From Trichocoleus sp. (GTDB lineage: Bacteria > Cyanobacteriota > Cyanobacteriia > Elainellales > Elainellaceae): DNA of 64,000 bases. The stretch spans positions 1-64,000 of the forward strand of contig DATNQD010000087.1 in assembly GCA_036702865.1 (NCBI GenBank), read 5' to 3'. The translations under genes were made by a program, and so were the position numbers. The stretch's first letter is position 1. Each line of letters begins with the position of its first letter. The notes beneath the pieces are model-generated. The model was not told where the DNA came from. It saw only the letters and a list, made by a program, of their open reading frames with translations, and did no database searches. Below, piece by piece: positions 16,437 to 25,003 of this stretch.

Positions 16437-17732
16437 ATGCTTTCGACGCAACACCTGAACATTCTCATGCTGTCTTCCACCTTTCCCTATCCTCCCAGCC
16501 GAGGCGGCACAGAAGTTAGAACGTTCAATTTGCTCAAGCACCTGGCTCTTCGCCACAGCGTAACGCTGGTTACTCAACGCCATGCCGAGGTCACAGATGC
16601 CGAAGTCGAGGCTTTGCGTGCCTGTGTGAAAGAACTGCTGATCTTCCCGCTGCCCCAAGCACCCTCTCAATCAGGAATTGGGGGTCGGGTGAGGCGACTG
16701 ACAGCATCCTGGGTCAGAAATATTCCGCCAAATGTGCTGCACCGATATTCTTCGGAAATGCAAGCCTGGATTGAAACCGCAATTCGATCGGGACAATACA
16801 ACGTCGTCACCTGCGAACATAGCGTTAACGAGATCTACATCCAGCCCGAATTCCGCCACTTCATCCGAACCGTGGTTGATGTGCATAGCTCGGTTTATGG
16901 CTGGACGCGCAATCACCTGGAAATGGGAGCCTCTGCCCATCCCTGGCGCGATCGCCTCTACCTGCCTTTGCTCAAACGCTATGAACAACGCTACTGCAAC
17001 AAATTCACGCAGATTGTGGTGACAACAGAAGACGATCGCCAGGAACTCCTGAAGCTTAGCCCTCATGCCCAAATTCAGGTCATCCCCAATGGCGTTGATT
17101 TAGCCCTATTTCCGTACCGCACTCACGACCCCCATAACCATACGCTGGTTTATGTTGGCGCAATGGATGCCTCCCATAATATTGATGCTGCTAAATTTTT
17201 TGCATTAGAAGTGATGCCTTCCTTGCGGCAGCAGTATCCTAAAGCAACGTTCCGCATTGTTGGTGCCCGTCCCACTCCCGAAGTTCAAGCACTCGCCACC
17301 CAACCCGGCATCATTGTCACAGGGCAGGTTGCCTCAATGGTGGACGAACTCCATCAAGCCACCGTTTGTGTTGTGCCGCTCCGCACAGGCTTCGGCATCA
17401 AAAACAAAACGCTAGAAGCGATGGCAGCGGGAGTTCCTGTCGTCGGCAGCGATCGAGGGTTAGAAGGCTTAGAAGTCGATGGAACATCACTCCGGGCACT
17501 TCGCGCCAACACTGTAGAAGAATACATCCAATCGATCTCTCGTCTGTTTGAGAATGCTCAGCTGAGAGCAACCTTAGCAGCAGCAGGACGATCGATGGTG
17601 GAGCAGTTGTTTACCTGGGAAAGCGCAGCGAAACGGTATGAGGAAATCCTTGGAGGAAAAATGAGAGATGAGGGAGCCATTGCCCTCTCTAAACCTGCCC
17701 CCGACTCACTGCAACCTGCGCCCCCTTCCTGA
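16437..17732 (+). CDS. Glycosyltransferase family 4 protein
   Basis: This 431-residue GT-B protein starts at ATG 16437, giving the expected N-terminus NILMLSSTFPYPPSRGGTE with a glycine-rich acceptor-domain loop. The C-terminal donor domain has VIPNGVDLALFPY, TLVYVGAMDASHNIDA, and the family-4 EX7E-like region FGIKNKTLEAMAAGVPVVGS. It would retain donor stereochemistry; the sugar is unknown. The start is separated by 38 bp from the divergent family 2 gene, so regulation is likely shared. The large membrane protein gene begins 27 bp after its stop, suggesting co-transcription. Confidence 0.88.
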   Translation: MLSTQHLNILMLSSTFPYPPSRGGTEVRTFNLLKHLALRHSVTLVTQRHAEVTDAEVEALRACVKELLIFPLPQAPSQSGIGGRVRRLTASWVRNIPPNVLHRYSSEMQAWIETAIRSGQYNVVTCEHSVNEIYIQPEFRHFIRTVVDVHSSVYGWTRNHLEMGASAHPWRDRLYLPLLKRYEQRYCNKFTQIVVTTEDDRQELLKLSPHAQIQVIPNGVDLALFPYRTHDPHNHTLVYVGAMDASHNIDAAKFFALEVMPSLRQQYPKATFRIVGARPTPEVQALATQPGIIVTGQVASMVDELHQATVCVVPLRTGFGIKNKTLEAMAAGVPVVGSDRGLEGLEVDGTSLRALRANTVEEYIQSISRLFENAQLRATLAAAGRSMVEQLFTWESAAKRYEEILGGKMRDEGAIALSKPAPDSLQPAPPS

Positions 17733-17759
17733 AACCCTACCCCCCTACCGCCAAATCCC

Positions 17760-20012
17760 ATGCATCAAAAGGTCAAAGTTTGGGTCGAAGAGCCGCAGCA
17801 AGTGCGCCAGCGTCGGTTTGGATGGTTGACAGGAGTGGCTTTGTTGGGCGGGATAGGGCTGGTCGTTGGGGGTGTATGGGTGGCAGCACAGTTGATCGTT
17901 GATCCAAGGGCGATCGGCTGGATTAATCAAGTTTTGCCGATTTTGAACCAGGGGGAGGAACTCCCAGAAACGCTGGATCAGATTCGTAGGGAAATTACCA
18001 AAGCAAAGCAGATCATGGGCGAGCCGATCGCGCTGAAAGGAAAAGGCGCTGACTGGCTACTGCCAATTTTTTCAGAGGAGCGGTGCGATCGTCCTGGCAT
18101 GGCTTCAGGCTGCAAATCTTTGGTAGAACTGCGGCTCTATCACGCTGTAAATTCGAGAATGCTGCCGTTGAAAAAAGACCTGCGGTATGAATTGCGCGAT
18201 CGGATTGCAGTCACGGGTCTACCAGAGGCAATGGTGATTGCACCCTTAACAGCAGCAGCGATCGTGAGGCAGGGGTCGGGGCGGCTATTGCCGCTGACTG
18301 AAATCACGGCTCTGGTGGGCAATACGTCGGTGGCGGGAGATTGGTTTCTTTTAAGTGGAGAATGGCAGCGGGGAAGTAGCCGGGTGCAGTATGGCAGGGT
18401 TTTGTATTACGACTCTGATGGTGCTCGTCTTCAGGAACTCTTAAGTTGGACGAGCCCTGCAAACCAGCCTCCCTACTGGCAGCAAGTGACGGGCAGTGCT
18501 GCACCTGAACTGGTGGTTAACCAAACACTGGGATTAGAGCCAGACTATCAGCTATATCAGGTTATCCCCTCGCGCTTTGCCGGAGCATCTTTACAGCTAG
18601 AGCCGATCGCCCTAACCCAGTCTGCTTTTCAGAGCCGTAGCTATCAATATGGGCTGCTGCTGGCGCGAAACGGGCTTTGGGCATCAGCACTGAGAGTCTT
18701 GCAAGGAGTGAAGCAACAGGAGGCGAAACACTGGTCAGCAACGGCTCAGGCACAGCTTGATCTGATTGCTCTCCATGCTCGAATTACCAAGACTGAAGCA
18801 GACCGCGAGTGGGCAAGCCCGACCCAGCAAATTGTGGCAGAACTGGTTGACGATCGCTGGACAAAGGCTTTGAATTTGCTGAGAACTGCCCGAATCGATG
18901 GCTACGATGTGATGAGCTTGCTCAAGGTCAATGCCGATCGATTTTGGAAAAGAGCCGAGGTTGCGTTGAGAGTGAGTCCCAGACAACCCGACTTGCAGCG
19001 ATGGGGGCTGCTGCTTCAGGCAATCCAGCACGATCGCTCAACTGCCCTAAACTGGCTACACAAACAGCAAATTGCTCTGCCTGAAAAAAACAAGCCCCCA
19101 ATTCGAGAAGTCCTGACGCTGCTCAACCCGATCGCCCCACCTGAACAGCTAATTTTGCCAGGTTCTAGTTCTGCAAGTCCTGATTCTGCAAGTCCTGATT
19201 CTGCAAGTCAAATCATGGGTCGTGTTATGCCGCTGCGATCTGTGAATCCTAATGATTGGCTAACGCCGGATCAAAAGCCACTGCGGCTATCTGGTAATCA
19301 AAGCAGCTATCGAATCCAGGTTTTGGGCTTCCGAGACAAACAGTGGCAGGAACCACCTTTTTCTACATCCAGCAGCGATCGAGCCAAAACTCAGTTCAGC
19401 CGTCTGTGGCAACAGCTTCATCTGGGCGAGCAGCCGACATTACAAATTACTGCCTGGACAGAGGCTGATACGCCACAAATCATCGAGGCAACGGTTCAAG
19501 CGGTACGCCTGCAAAGCGGTCAGATAGAGCTTTTGGCGATCGGCTCTCCGCTCCCTGAATTCACAGCAGATACGACTGCCCTTGCCCTTACCCCTGACAC
19601 GATCGGCTGGCTACAACCGCTAAACACTCTGACACTAGCAGACCTGCGACAGCAGCAACCCACCTGGGCAGATGCGATTCTATCAATGCTCTGGCAAGAA
19701 TTTCCGCCCGAAAAACCGCAGCCCCCAACCGCTAAAGCAACACTGCAAGCTTTTGGTGCCTGGTCAGTACAGCTGATGGAACTGACCGGAGACAATCAGC
19801 CGGAAGCTGTCCTCACACTCGAATCCGAGCAAGGCAACCGTACCCTCATTTTTTCGAGCCAGGGAAGCCTGATTTACAGCGATCGGCAACATCCTACAAC
19901 GGTAGAGGCGATCGTCCGTCTGCCCCAAACCTCACAACCCCTGCTCATTTTGCAAACCCCAAACGGCTATCAACTCCGCCAGTGGTCAACCGCTAAAGCT
20001 CAGTTTGAATAA
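17760..20012 (+). CDS. Large single-pass membrane protein, conserved hypothetical
   Basis: The 750-residue product has a basic N-terminal tail of 20 residues and one transmembrane helix at about 21-44 (GWLTGVALLGGIGLVVGGVW). A long, mainly extracytoplasmic region follows. Landmarks are a LVELRLYHAVNSRMLPLKKD segment near 120 and several W-containing helical stretches in the middle. A Ser/Ala/Pro/Asp linker is encoded by a 15-bp tandem repeat (19170-19209). A C-terminal beta-rich domain has WSVQLMELTGDNQPEAVLTL, which looks like an FG-GAP/VCBS-type D-x-(N/Q) motif. I know of similar unnamed cyanobacterial proteins. Function is unknown; the family-4 glycosyltransferase just upstream suggests an envelope role. 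Confidence 0.7.
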   Translation: MHQKVKVWVEEPQQVRQRRFGWLTGVALLGGIGLVVGGVWVAAQLIVDPRAIGWINQVLPILNQGEELPETLDQIRREITKAKQIMGEPIALKGKGADWLLPIFSEERCDRPGMASGCKSLVELRLYHAVNSRMLPLKKDLRYELRDRIAVTGLPEAMVIAPLTAAAIVRQGSGRLLPLTEITALVGNTSVAGDWFLLSGEWQRGSSRVQYGRVLYYDSDGARLQELLSWTSPANQPPYWQQVTGSAAPELVVNQTLGLEPDYQLYQVIPSRFAGASLQLEPIALTQSAFQSRSYQYGLLLARNGLWASALRVLQGVKQQEAKHWSATAQAQLDLIALHARITKTEADREWASPTQQIVAELVDDRWTKALNLLRTARIDGYDVMSLLKVNADRFWKRAEVALRVSPRQPDLQRWGLLLQAIQHDRSTALNWLHKQQIALPEKNKPPIREVLTLLNPIAPPEQLILPGSSSASPDSASPDSASQIMGRVMPLRSVNPNDWLTPDQKPLRLSGNQSSYRIQVLGFRDKQWQEPPFSTSSSDRAKTQFSRLWQQLHLGEQPTLQITAWTEADTPQIIEATVQAVRLQSGQIELLAIGSPLPEFTADTTALALTPDTIGWLQPLNTLTLADLRQQQPTWADAILSMLWQEFPPEKPQPPTAKATLQAFGAWSVQLMELTGDNQPEAVLTLESEQGNRTLIFSSQGSLIYSDRQHPTTVEAIVRLPQTSQPLLILQTPNGYQLRQWSTAKAQFE
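19170..19209. repeat. 15-bp tandem repeat, 2.7 copies, inside membrane protein gene
   Basis: TCTGCAAGTCCTGAT occurs at 19170-19184 and 19185-19199, with a partial copy to 19209. It encodes Ser-Ala-Ser-Pro-Asp repeats in a linker. Confidence 0.9.
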
Positions 20013-20173
20013 TTGTTCAGAAGGAAGAAACGACTTGATCAGGGCAGCTTAGCCGATTAGAAAATCTCTGTCTCCTACTCTCGGTTCCTCTGCAACCGCC
20101 CCCTAAGACAGATGGATTCCCGACTCGATCGCGCTAGGTTCAACTGAAAAGAGTTTTGTACCCATGTGCCCCT

Positions 20174-22084
20174 ATGGTTTTAGATCAGAGCCGTGAAATT
20201 GCTCCTGTAAATGCTCGTCGCACTGATGCGTTTGATATTTTTAACTTCAGGCATTTTGAAGGAGCCAATCTGTACTTGAACACGCCTGCTTTGGTGTTCG
20301 ACTTTAACTTAACCGGGGCAAAAGAGCCATTGCCGCTCGAAGACTACGTTGCTGAGATTAGCGATCGATATCCGCAAGTGCGAGAGGGAGAATATGCCTC
20401 TTATGCTCACTTGTTTGCCTGGACAGTGAATCAGGTGAACCAGCTTGACATGGAATTGCACTTCGATCGGTGGAGCATCTCCGAAAACCGAGACTATGCC
20501 CGAATTGCGTTTCATTGCCTCCATGCCCGAACCAGCCGAGAAGTCGTGTACTGTGTTTGGGATTGGTTTGAGTCAATTACCCAGGGCAAACATCTCAATC
20601 TGGATGATCAAATTGAGGTTTTCCAGAGCTTGTTCCGGCGATCGGTTTATGGCGGTCCTACGGTTTATGCGTTGCTCCGCACAGCCGATGAAAAAGGAAT
20701 TCCCGCCTTCTATTTGTGGGATGAGGGGTTGATGCAGTATGGCTATGGCAAAAAGCAGGTGCGGGGCATTGCCACCACATTTGAGCGAGACAGCCACATT
20801 GATTCAGACTTTACAACTCGCAAAGACGACTGTAAGGCATTTTTAGAGACGCTTGGTTTTCCAGTTCCTAAAGGACAGGTGGTGCGATCGTGGCAGGAAG
20901 CCGTCAGCACTGCCAATCGAATTGGTTATCCAGTTGCAGTGAAGCCTGTGAATGGGCATAAGGGCATTGGCGTAACAGCTGATGTGCGAGACGAAGCAGA
21001 GCTAGATGCAGCCTACGATCGGGCAGTACGGGCAATTGAAGAAGGCGAACCCATCCGGATTATTGTCGAAACGAGTATTGCCGGAAAAGATTACCGGATA
21101 CTTTGCGTCAATGGGCGATTTGTGGCAGCAACCGAGCGTCTGCCCGCTTTTGTGACTGGCGACGGCAACTCCACTATTGCCGAACTGATTGATCGAGAAA
21201 ACCGATCGCCTGACCGTTCTGATACACCAACTTCACCGATGGGCAAAATCCAGCAGGACGAAGCAATGGATGTTTACCTGGAACAGCAGAGCTTAACGCT
21301 AGATACGGTGCTGGAGCGCGATCAAACAGTTTTTCTGCGGAAGGTTGCCAATCTTTCTTCCGGGGGAGTCAGCATTGATGCAACCCCCAGCATTCACATC
21401 GACAACATTATCCTGGCGCAGGACGTAGCGCAGCACTTCCGGCTCACTTGCTTAGGGATTGATGTCATTGCAGAAGATTTGTCAAAGTCTTGGCGCGACA
21501 GTCAGTTCAGCATTATCGAAATTAATGCGGCTCCGGGGATTTATATGCATTTGCGTCCCGCTGTTGGAGATAGCGTTGATGTTACATCGCCCATTTTAGA
21601 AACCTTTTTCGAGTCGGGCGATCGGGGTCGTATTCCGATCATTACCTTCAATCGCGTTTCAGTCAGTGAATTGAACGAACTAATTGATCACATTCTGCTG
21701 CATCACCCCAATTGGACGATCGGGGCAGTTTGTCAGGATACTGTTCTGGTCAATCGCGCGAAAAAAGTCAGCCATCCGAACTACAACATCAATGTCCAGA
21801 ATCTTATGCGAAATCCTCGCCTTGATCTGGTCATTGCTGAGTATCGAGACGACGTCTTAGAGCGGCAGGGCATGTTCTATGAGGGCAGCGACATTGTTAT
21901 CCTTGATAACCCCAGCGAAACCGAGATGCTGCTCACCCGTGATGTGTTTCCCGATTCGATCGTCGTGATTCGCCAAAACAACACCATCTCAATTCGTCGT
22001 AAAGGGTTAGTTGAGCAATATAGTCTCAGCCCAGACGAGCCATTTAGCCGCGTTTTCCTGAAGGAGATTGCCACGATTTTGTAA
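20174..22084 (+). CDS. cphA2: Cyanophycin synthetase 2-like (beta-Asp-Arg dipeptide polymerase)
   Basis: CphA1 builds cyanophycin from Asp and Arg using an ATP-grasp and a Mur-ligase domain. This protein (636 residues from ATG 20174) has the CphA N-terminal domain (about 20-210) and an ATP-grasp domain (about 213-480). The latter carries VAVKPVNGHKGIGV near 257 and IIEINAAPGIYMHLRP near 450. The Mur-like part is only about 150 residues, and where CphA1 has the GTNGKTTT P-loop it reads TFNRVSVSEL, so the second ATP site is lost. This matches CphA2, known to polymerise beta-aspartyl-arginine with one ATP site. A TTG at 20156 is an alternative start. No cyanophycinase or isoaspartyl dipeptidase is adjacent. 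Confidence 0.82.
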   Translation: MVLDQSREIAPVNARRTDAFDIFNFRHFEGANLYLNTPALVFDFNLTGAKEPLPLEDYVAEISDRYPQVREGEYASYAHLFAWTVNQVNQLDMELHFDRWSISENRDYARIAFHCLHARTSREVVYCVWDWFESITQGKHLNLDDQIEVFQSLFRRSVYGGPTVYALLRTADEKGIPAFYLWDEGLMQYGYGKKQVRGIATTFERDSHIDSDFTTRKDDCKAFLETLGFPVPKGQVVRSWQEAVSTANRIGYPVAVKPVNGHKGIGVTADVRDEAELDAAYDRAVRAIEEGEPIRIIVETSIAGKDYRILCVNGRFVAATERLPAFVTGDGNSTIAELIDRENRSPDRSDTPTSPMGKIQQDEAMDVYLEQQSLTLDTVLERDQTVFLRKVANLSSGGVSIDATPSIHIDNIILAQDVAQHFRLTCLGIDVIAEDLSKSWRDSQFSIIEINAAPGIYMHLRPAVGDSVDVTSPILETFFESGDRGRIPIITFNRVSVSELNELIDHILLHHPNWTIGAVCQDTVLVNRAKKVSHPNYNINVQNLMRNPRLDLVIAEYRDDVLERQGMFYEGSDIVILDNPSETEMLLTRDVFPDSIVVIRQNNTISIRRKGLVEQYSLSPDEPFSRVFLKEIATIL

Positions 22085-22120
22085 GCAGAGGGTAGGGGAT
22101 AGATTACGAGAAGTGATTAC

Positions 22121-22141
22121 TTATCTCTTATCCCTTATCCC
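22121..22141. repeat. Heptamer tandem repeat (TTATCCC type), three copies
   Basis: TTATCTC, TTATCCC and TTATCCC follow each other between the convergent cphA2 and repeat-protein genes. Heptanucleotide tandem repeats are a familiar class in filamentous cyanobacteria. Confidence 0.7.
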
Positions 22142-22161
22142 TTGTTCCTGTTCGCACCGAA

Positions 22162-24384
22162 TTAATTCCGCTTTAAGTACCGCTGCCAGGTCTGAATCTG
22201 TGTCTGTGCGGCTGCATAAATGCTGGAATTTTGCGGAATACTGCTTGCCAGATCGATCGCGCCTTGCAAGTTGTAGACAGACTGAGATTCGGCACGTTGC
22301 AGGAGTTGTTGGCTCCACTGATCGATCATTCGATCCGCATCGCTGCGAGCAGGATTATTGGCGGGAATGCTGTTGGCGATCCGAATGGCAGAGACGAGCA
22401 TCGCAGAAGTGCCAACATTGGCAGCATCATAGGCTTGCTGCATCCGATCTTTTCCCCGGAGTTGTCCGCTCCAGCGATCGATCTCCGTTTGCGCCTGATC
22501 ATAAAGGTTGCGTCCTGATCCAATGCGCTGAGCCATGGCAACTGCTTCGCCATACCTGCCCTGATTCGCCAACTGTCTGGCTTGTTCCAGAATGGGCTGA
22601 TCTTCCAGACGTTCTTGCTGATCGCGCCATGACCGAATGCTACTTTGAGCATCTTGATAGAGCGATCGTCCAGAGCCAATTTGTTCTGCGGTTTGAATCG
22701 CGCCGCTGAAATCTCCTGAGTCTGCTAGTTGCTTTGCTTGATCGAGAATGGGCTGATCTTGATAACGATCGACACGATCTCGCCAATCTTGAATTCGGTC
22801 TTGTGCCTTACCGTAGAGAGCCCGCCCAGATTGAATTTGGCTGGCTTCGCTAATGGCTGCCTGTAGCGACGGAATATCGGCTCCACTTGCAAGCTGTTCA
22901 GCTCGATCGAGAATAGGCTGATCTTCGGTGGTTTCGATCTGAGTTGTCCATTTCTCAATTTGGGTTTGAGCTTCTTTGCCGCGCGGATTGTCCAGGGGAA
23001 TTTGTCTAGCTTCAGCGATGGCTGCCCGTAAATCGCCCGTTGTACCAGGGTCAGCAATTTGTTTAGCTCGATCGAGAATGGTGACATCCTTGATTTCGAG
23101 CTGCCAGCGGCTAATCCAGTCTTGCGCTTTGCCATAAAGAGGACGATCGCGTCTAATTCGCTGAGCACTGACGATCGCCGATTCAAGATCGGGAACGGTT
23201 CCATTCCAGGCATGGGCATGAGCCTCTGCCAGCATATTAAAATCTTGAACTTCTGCTTGTAAGCCTGCCTTGTCAGGAATTTGGCGGGTAATGTTCATCG
23301 CCTGATCAAAATTGCGCTGATCAAGAGCAACTTCTGCCAGGTCAAGCAGATCTCGCCCAAAATCAACAATCATTCCCTGAGCCTTAGCGAAAAGATAGCT
23401 CTTTGGTTGAATTTCCTGGATCAGCTTCAGCCCTGCCAGCAAATTGTCTAAGCCGCCGCGTTCTGCTAAACCTTTTGCCTTATCAATTCTGTTGCTATCG
23501 TCACGAGTCGTTGTAATCAGATTGCTCAAGGCTCGGTATTGGGTCGTTTCCCAATATTTGTTGCCCACACCCAGCAAACGAGTTGCCAGCAAAAACGCCT
23601 GCCGCAGTTTCTGTTCTCTCAGGGCATCCTCAGCTTCTTTATAAATTCCCTCTGCTCGCGTCCAAACTGTTTTCCACTGTTTAATCTGATCATCCACCAG
23701 CTTTTGGGCTGAAGTACCGGAGGGAATTCGACGAGCAGTCTCTACCGCCTTATCCAGTTTTCCGGTCTGGAATGATTCTTCTGCCAGCGTCAAAATTTCT
23801 GTTGACCATTCTTCAATGCTGCGATCAATTTCTGGACGCAACGGATGGTCTTGCGGTAACTGCTCAACTAAATCGATCGCCTTCAGCAAATCATCGACAG
23901 TACGTTTCTGGGCTGCCACCTGAGCGCAGTAGAGTCGCAGTGAGGCAGAGGCAGTGGGCAGAAACATACTGGGGCAGTTGGGCAACGCGGGTAGCTTGAG
24001 CAACACAATTGCAGACAGCACTCCCACACCACTGAAAACGAGAATGGAGACAAACGCCCATAACTGCCAGTTCTTAAGCTGTGATTTCAGCCAGAGAGGA
24101 GCAATACGCGGTAAGGGTTTCACAACTTTAGAGTTCGCAGAAGAGAGCGGAGTCGGTTCAGCGACAGCAGGATTGGTCTGACCCGTCGAATCAGCGGGTT
24201 GCTCGCCAGGGTAAACAGCAGAAGCAGGACGAATTGGCGAATTGGTGGCTTGTGGCGCAGCAGGATTGGGCGGGATGGAGGGTAACTTCAGGGGTGAAAT
24301 TCCGCTAGCCGGAACTCGACGCGGCGCTGCCCCTGCTCCTTCTGGTCTCGGACGACGACTCGGTTTGCTATCGCTTCCAGCCAT
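22162..24384 (-). CDS. Membrane-anchored helical repeat protein, conserved hypothetical
   Basis: The 740-residue product has a Pro/Ala/Ser-rich N-terminal tail (about 1-100), one transmembrane helix (LWAFVSILVFSGVGVLSAIV, about 108-127) and then an all-helical repeat array to the end. The repeats are roughly 40-50 residues long with the pattern DQPILD-A-QLA, a short helix, A-QI-SGR-LY--AQ--I--W. This is a TPR-like solenoid. Similar cyanobacterial proteins have at times been labelled chromosome segregation ATPases, but no ATPase motif is visible here. Topology suggests a cytoplasmic proline-rich tail and an extracytoplasmic repeat domain, or the reverse. It is convergent with cphA2. Function is unknown. 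Confidence 0.72.
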   Translation of the reverse strand: MAGSDSKPSRRPRPEGAGAAPRRVPASGISPLKLPSIPPNPAAPQATNSPIRPASAVYPGEQPADSTGQTNPAVAEPTPLSSANSKVVKPLPRIAPLWLKSQLKNWQLWAFVSILVFSGVGVLSAIVLLKLPALPNCPSMFLPTASASLRLYCAQVAAQKRTVDDLLKAIDLVEQLPQDHPLRPEIDRSIEEWSTEILTLAEESFQTGKLDKAVETARRIPSGTSAQKLVDDQIKQWKTVWTRAEGIYKEAEDALREQKLRQAFLLATRLLGVGNKYWETTQYRALSNLITTTRDDSNRIDKAKGLAERGGLDNLLAGLKLIQEIQPKSYLFAKAQGMIVDFGRDLLDLAEVALDQRNFDQAMNITRQIPDKAGLQAEVQDFNMLAEAHAHAWNGTVPDLESAIVSAQRIRRDRPLYGKAQDWISRWQLEIKDVTILDRAKQIADPGTTGDLRAAIAEARQIPLDNPRGKEAQTQIEKWTTQIETTEDQPILDRAEQLASGADIPSLQAAISEASQIQSGRALYGKAQDRIQDWRDRVDRYQDQPILDQAKQLADSGDFSGAIQTAEQIGSGRSLYQDAQSSIRSWRDQQERLEDQPILEQARQLANQGRYGEAVAMAQRIGSGRNLYDQAQTEIDRWSGQLRGKDRMQQAYDAANVGTSAMLVSAIRIANSIPANNPARSDADRMIDQWSQQLLQRAESQSVYNLQGAIDLASSIPQNSSIYAAAQTQIQTWQRYLKRN

Positions 24385-24523
24385 ACCTCACTCCACCAAG
24401 ACACAATAATGCCGACCCCATAAAACAATAGATGCAATCCTACTCTTCAATTTCAGAAAAAGCTAGAGTAGCCCGCTTCAGCATATCCAAAATGATGAAA
24501 ATTGACCCATAATTGACCGTTTT

Positions 24524-25003
24524 CTACCCAAAGCTAAATCGAAACACATGGATGAAGCTAATCAGCCAACCCATTGCTAGGCCTGCAAAGGATACGACTG
24601 TCAATATTGCGAGTGCCTGCACCCGGTTAAAACCAACATTTTGCAATTCCAGCCGCGCCAGCACCTCAGCCGCAATCAATACCAGGAAGTAGCCAAAAAT
24701 TCTAAACCAGACCAGCGCGATCGTCACGCTCATTGCACCAAGAATAATTAAGGTGAAATAGCCCAAATCCGATCGCAGCCATCGCTGCATAAAGCGACGC
24801 AATCCATCAAATAGGGTCGTGAGGAGCAACGCTTGCAATAGCGTAAATGTGATGACAATCACCCAAACAAACAAGGTTGTTGTGGCATGGCTTAAAAACC
24901 AGCTGAAGGATGTATAGGCAGTAAAAAGAATGAGCGTTGCCAGCCAGGGATGAGCTTTCAAAGAAGGTTGGCGTGAATCCATCGCAGTCGCTAGTTTAAT
25001 CAT
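24524..25003 (-). CDS. Small integral membrane protein, conserved hypothetical
   Basis: This 159-residue protein has about four transmembrane helices: WLATLILFTAYTSFSWFL, TTLFVWVIVITFTLLQALLL, YFTLIILGAMSVTIALVWF and a C-terminal LAILTVVSFAGLAMGWLIS. No catalytic motif is visible. The ATG at 25003 overlaps the end of the upstream LpxB-related gene by 8 bp, suggesting translational coupling; a second ATG at 24982 is possible. The coupling hints at a shared role in the envelope, which is inference. Confidence 0.7.
   Translation of the reverse strand: MIKLATAMDSRQPSLKAHPWLATLILFTAYTSFSWFLSHATTTLFVWVIVITFTLLQALLLTTLFDGLRRFMQRWLRSDLGYFTLIILGAMSVTIALVWFRIFGYFLVLIAAEVLARLELQNVGFNRVQALAILTVVSFAGLAMGWLISFIHVFRFSFG

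Noticed and set aside
22068-22709. 213-codon plus-strand frame
   Set aside because: It lies antisense to the helical-repeat gene, has no family features or ribosome binding site, and the opposite strand is clearly coding.
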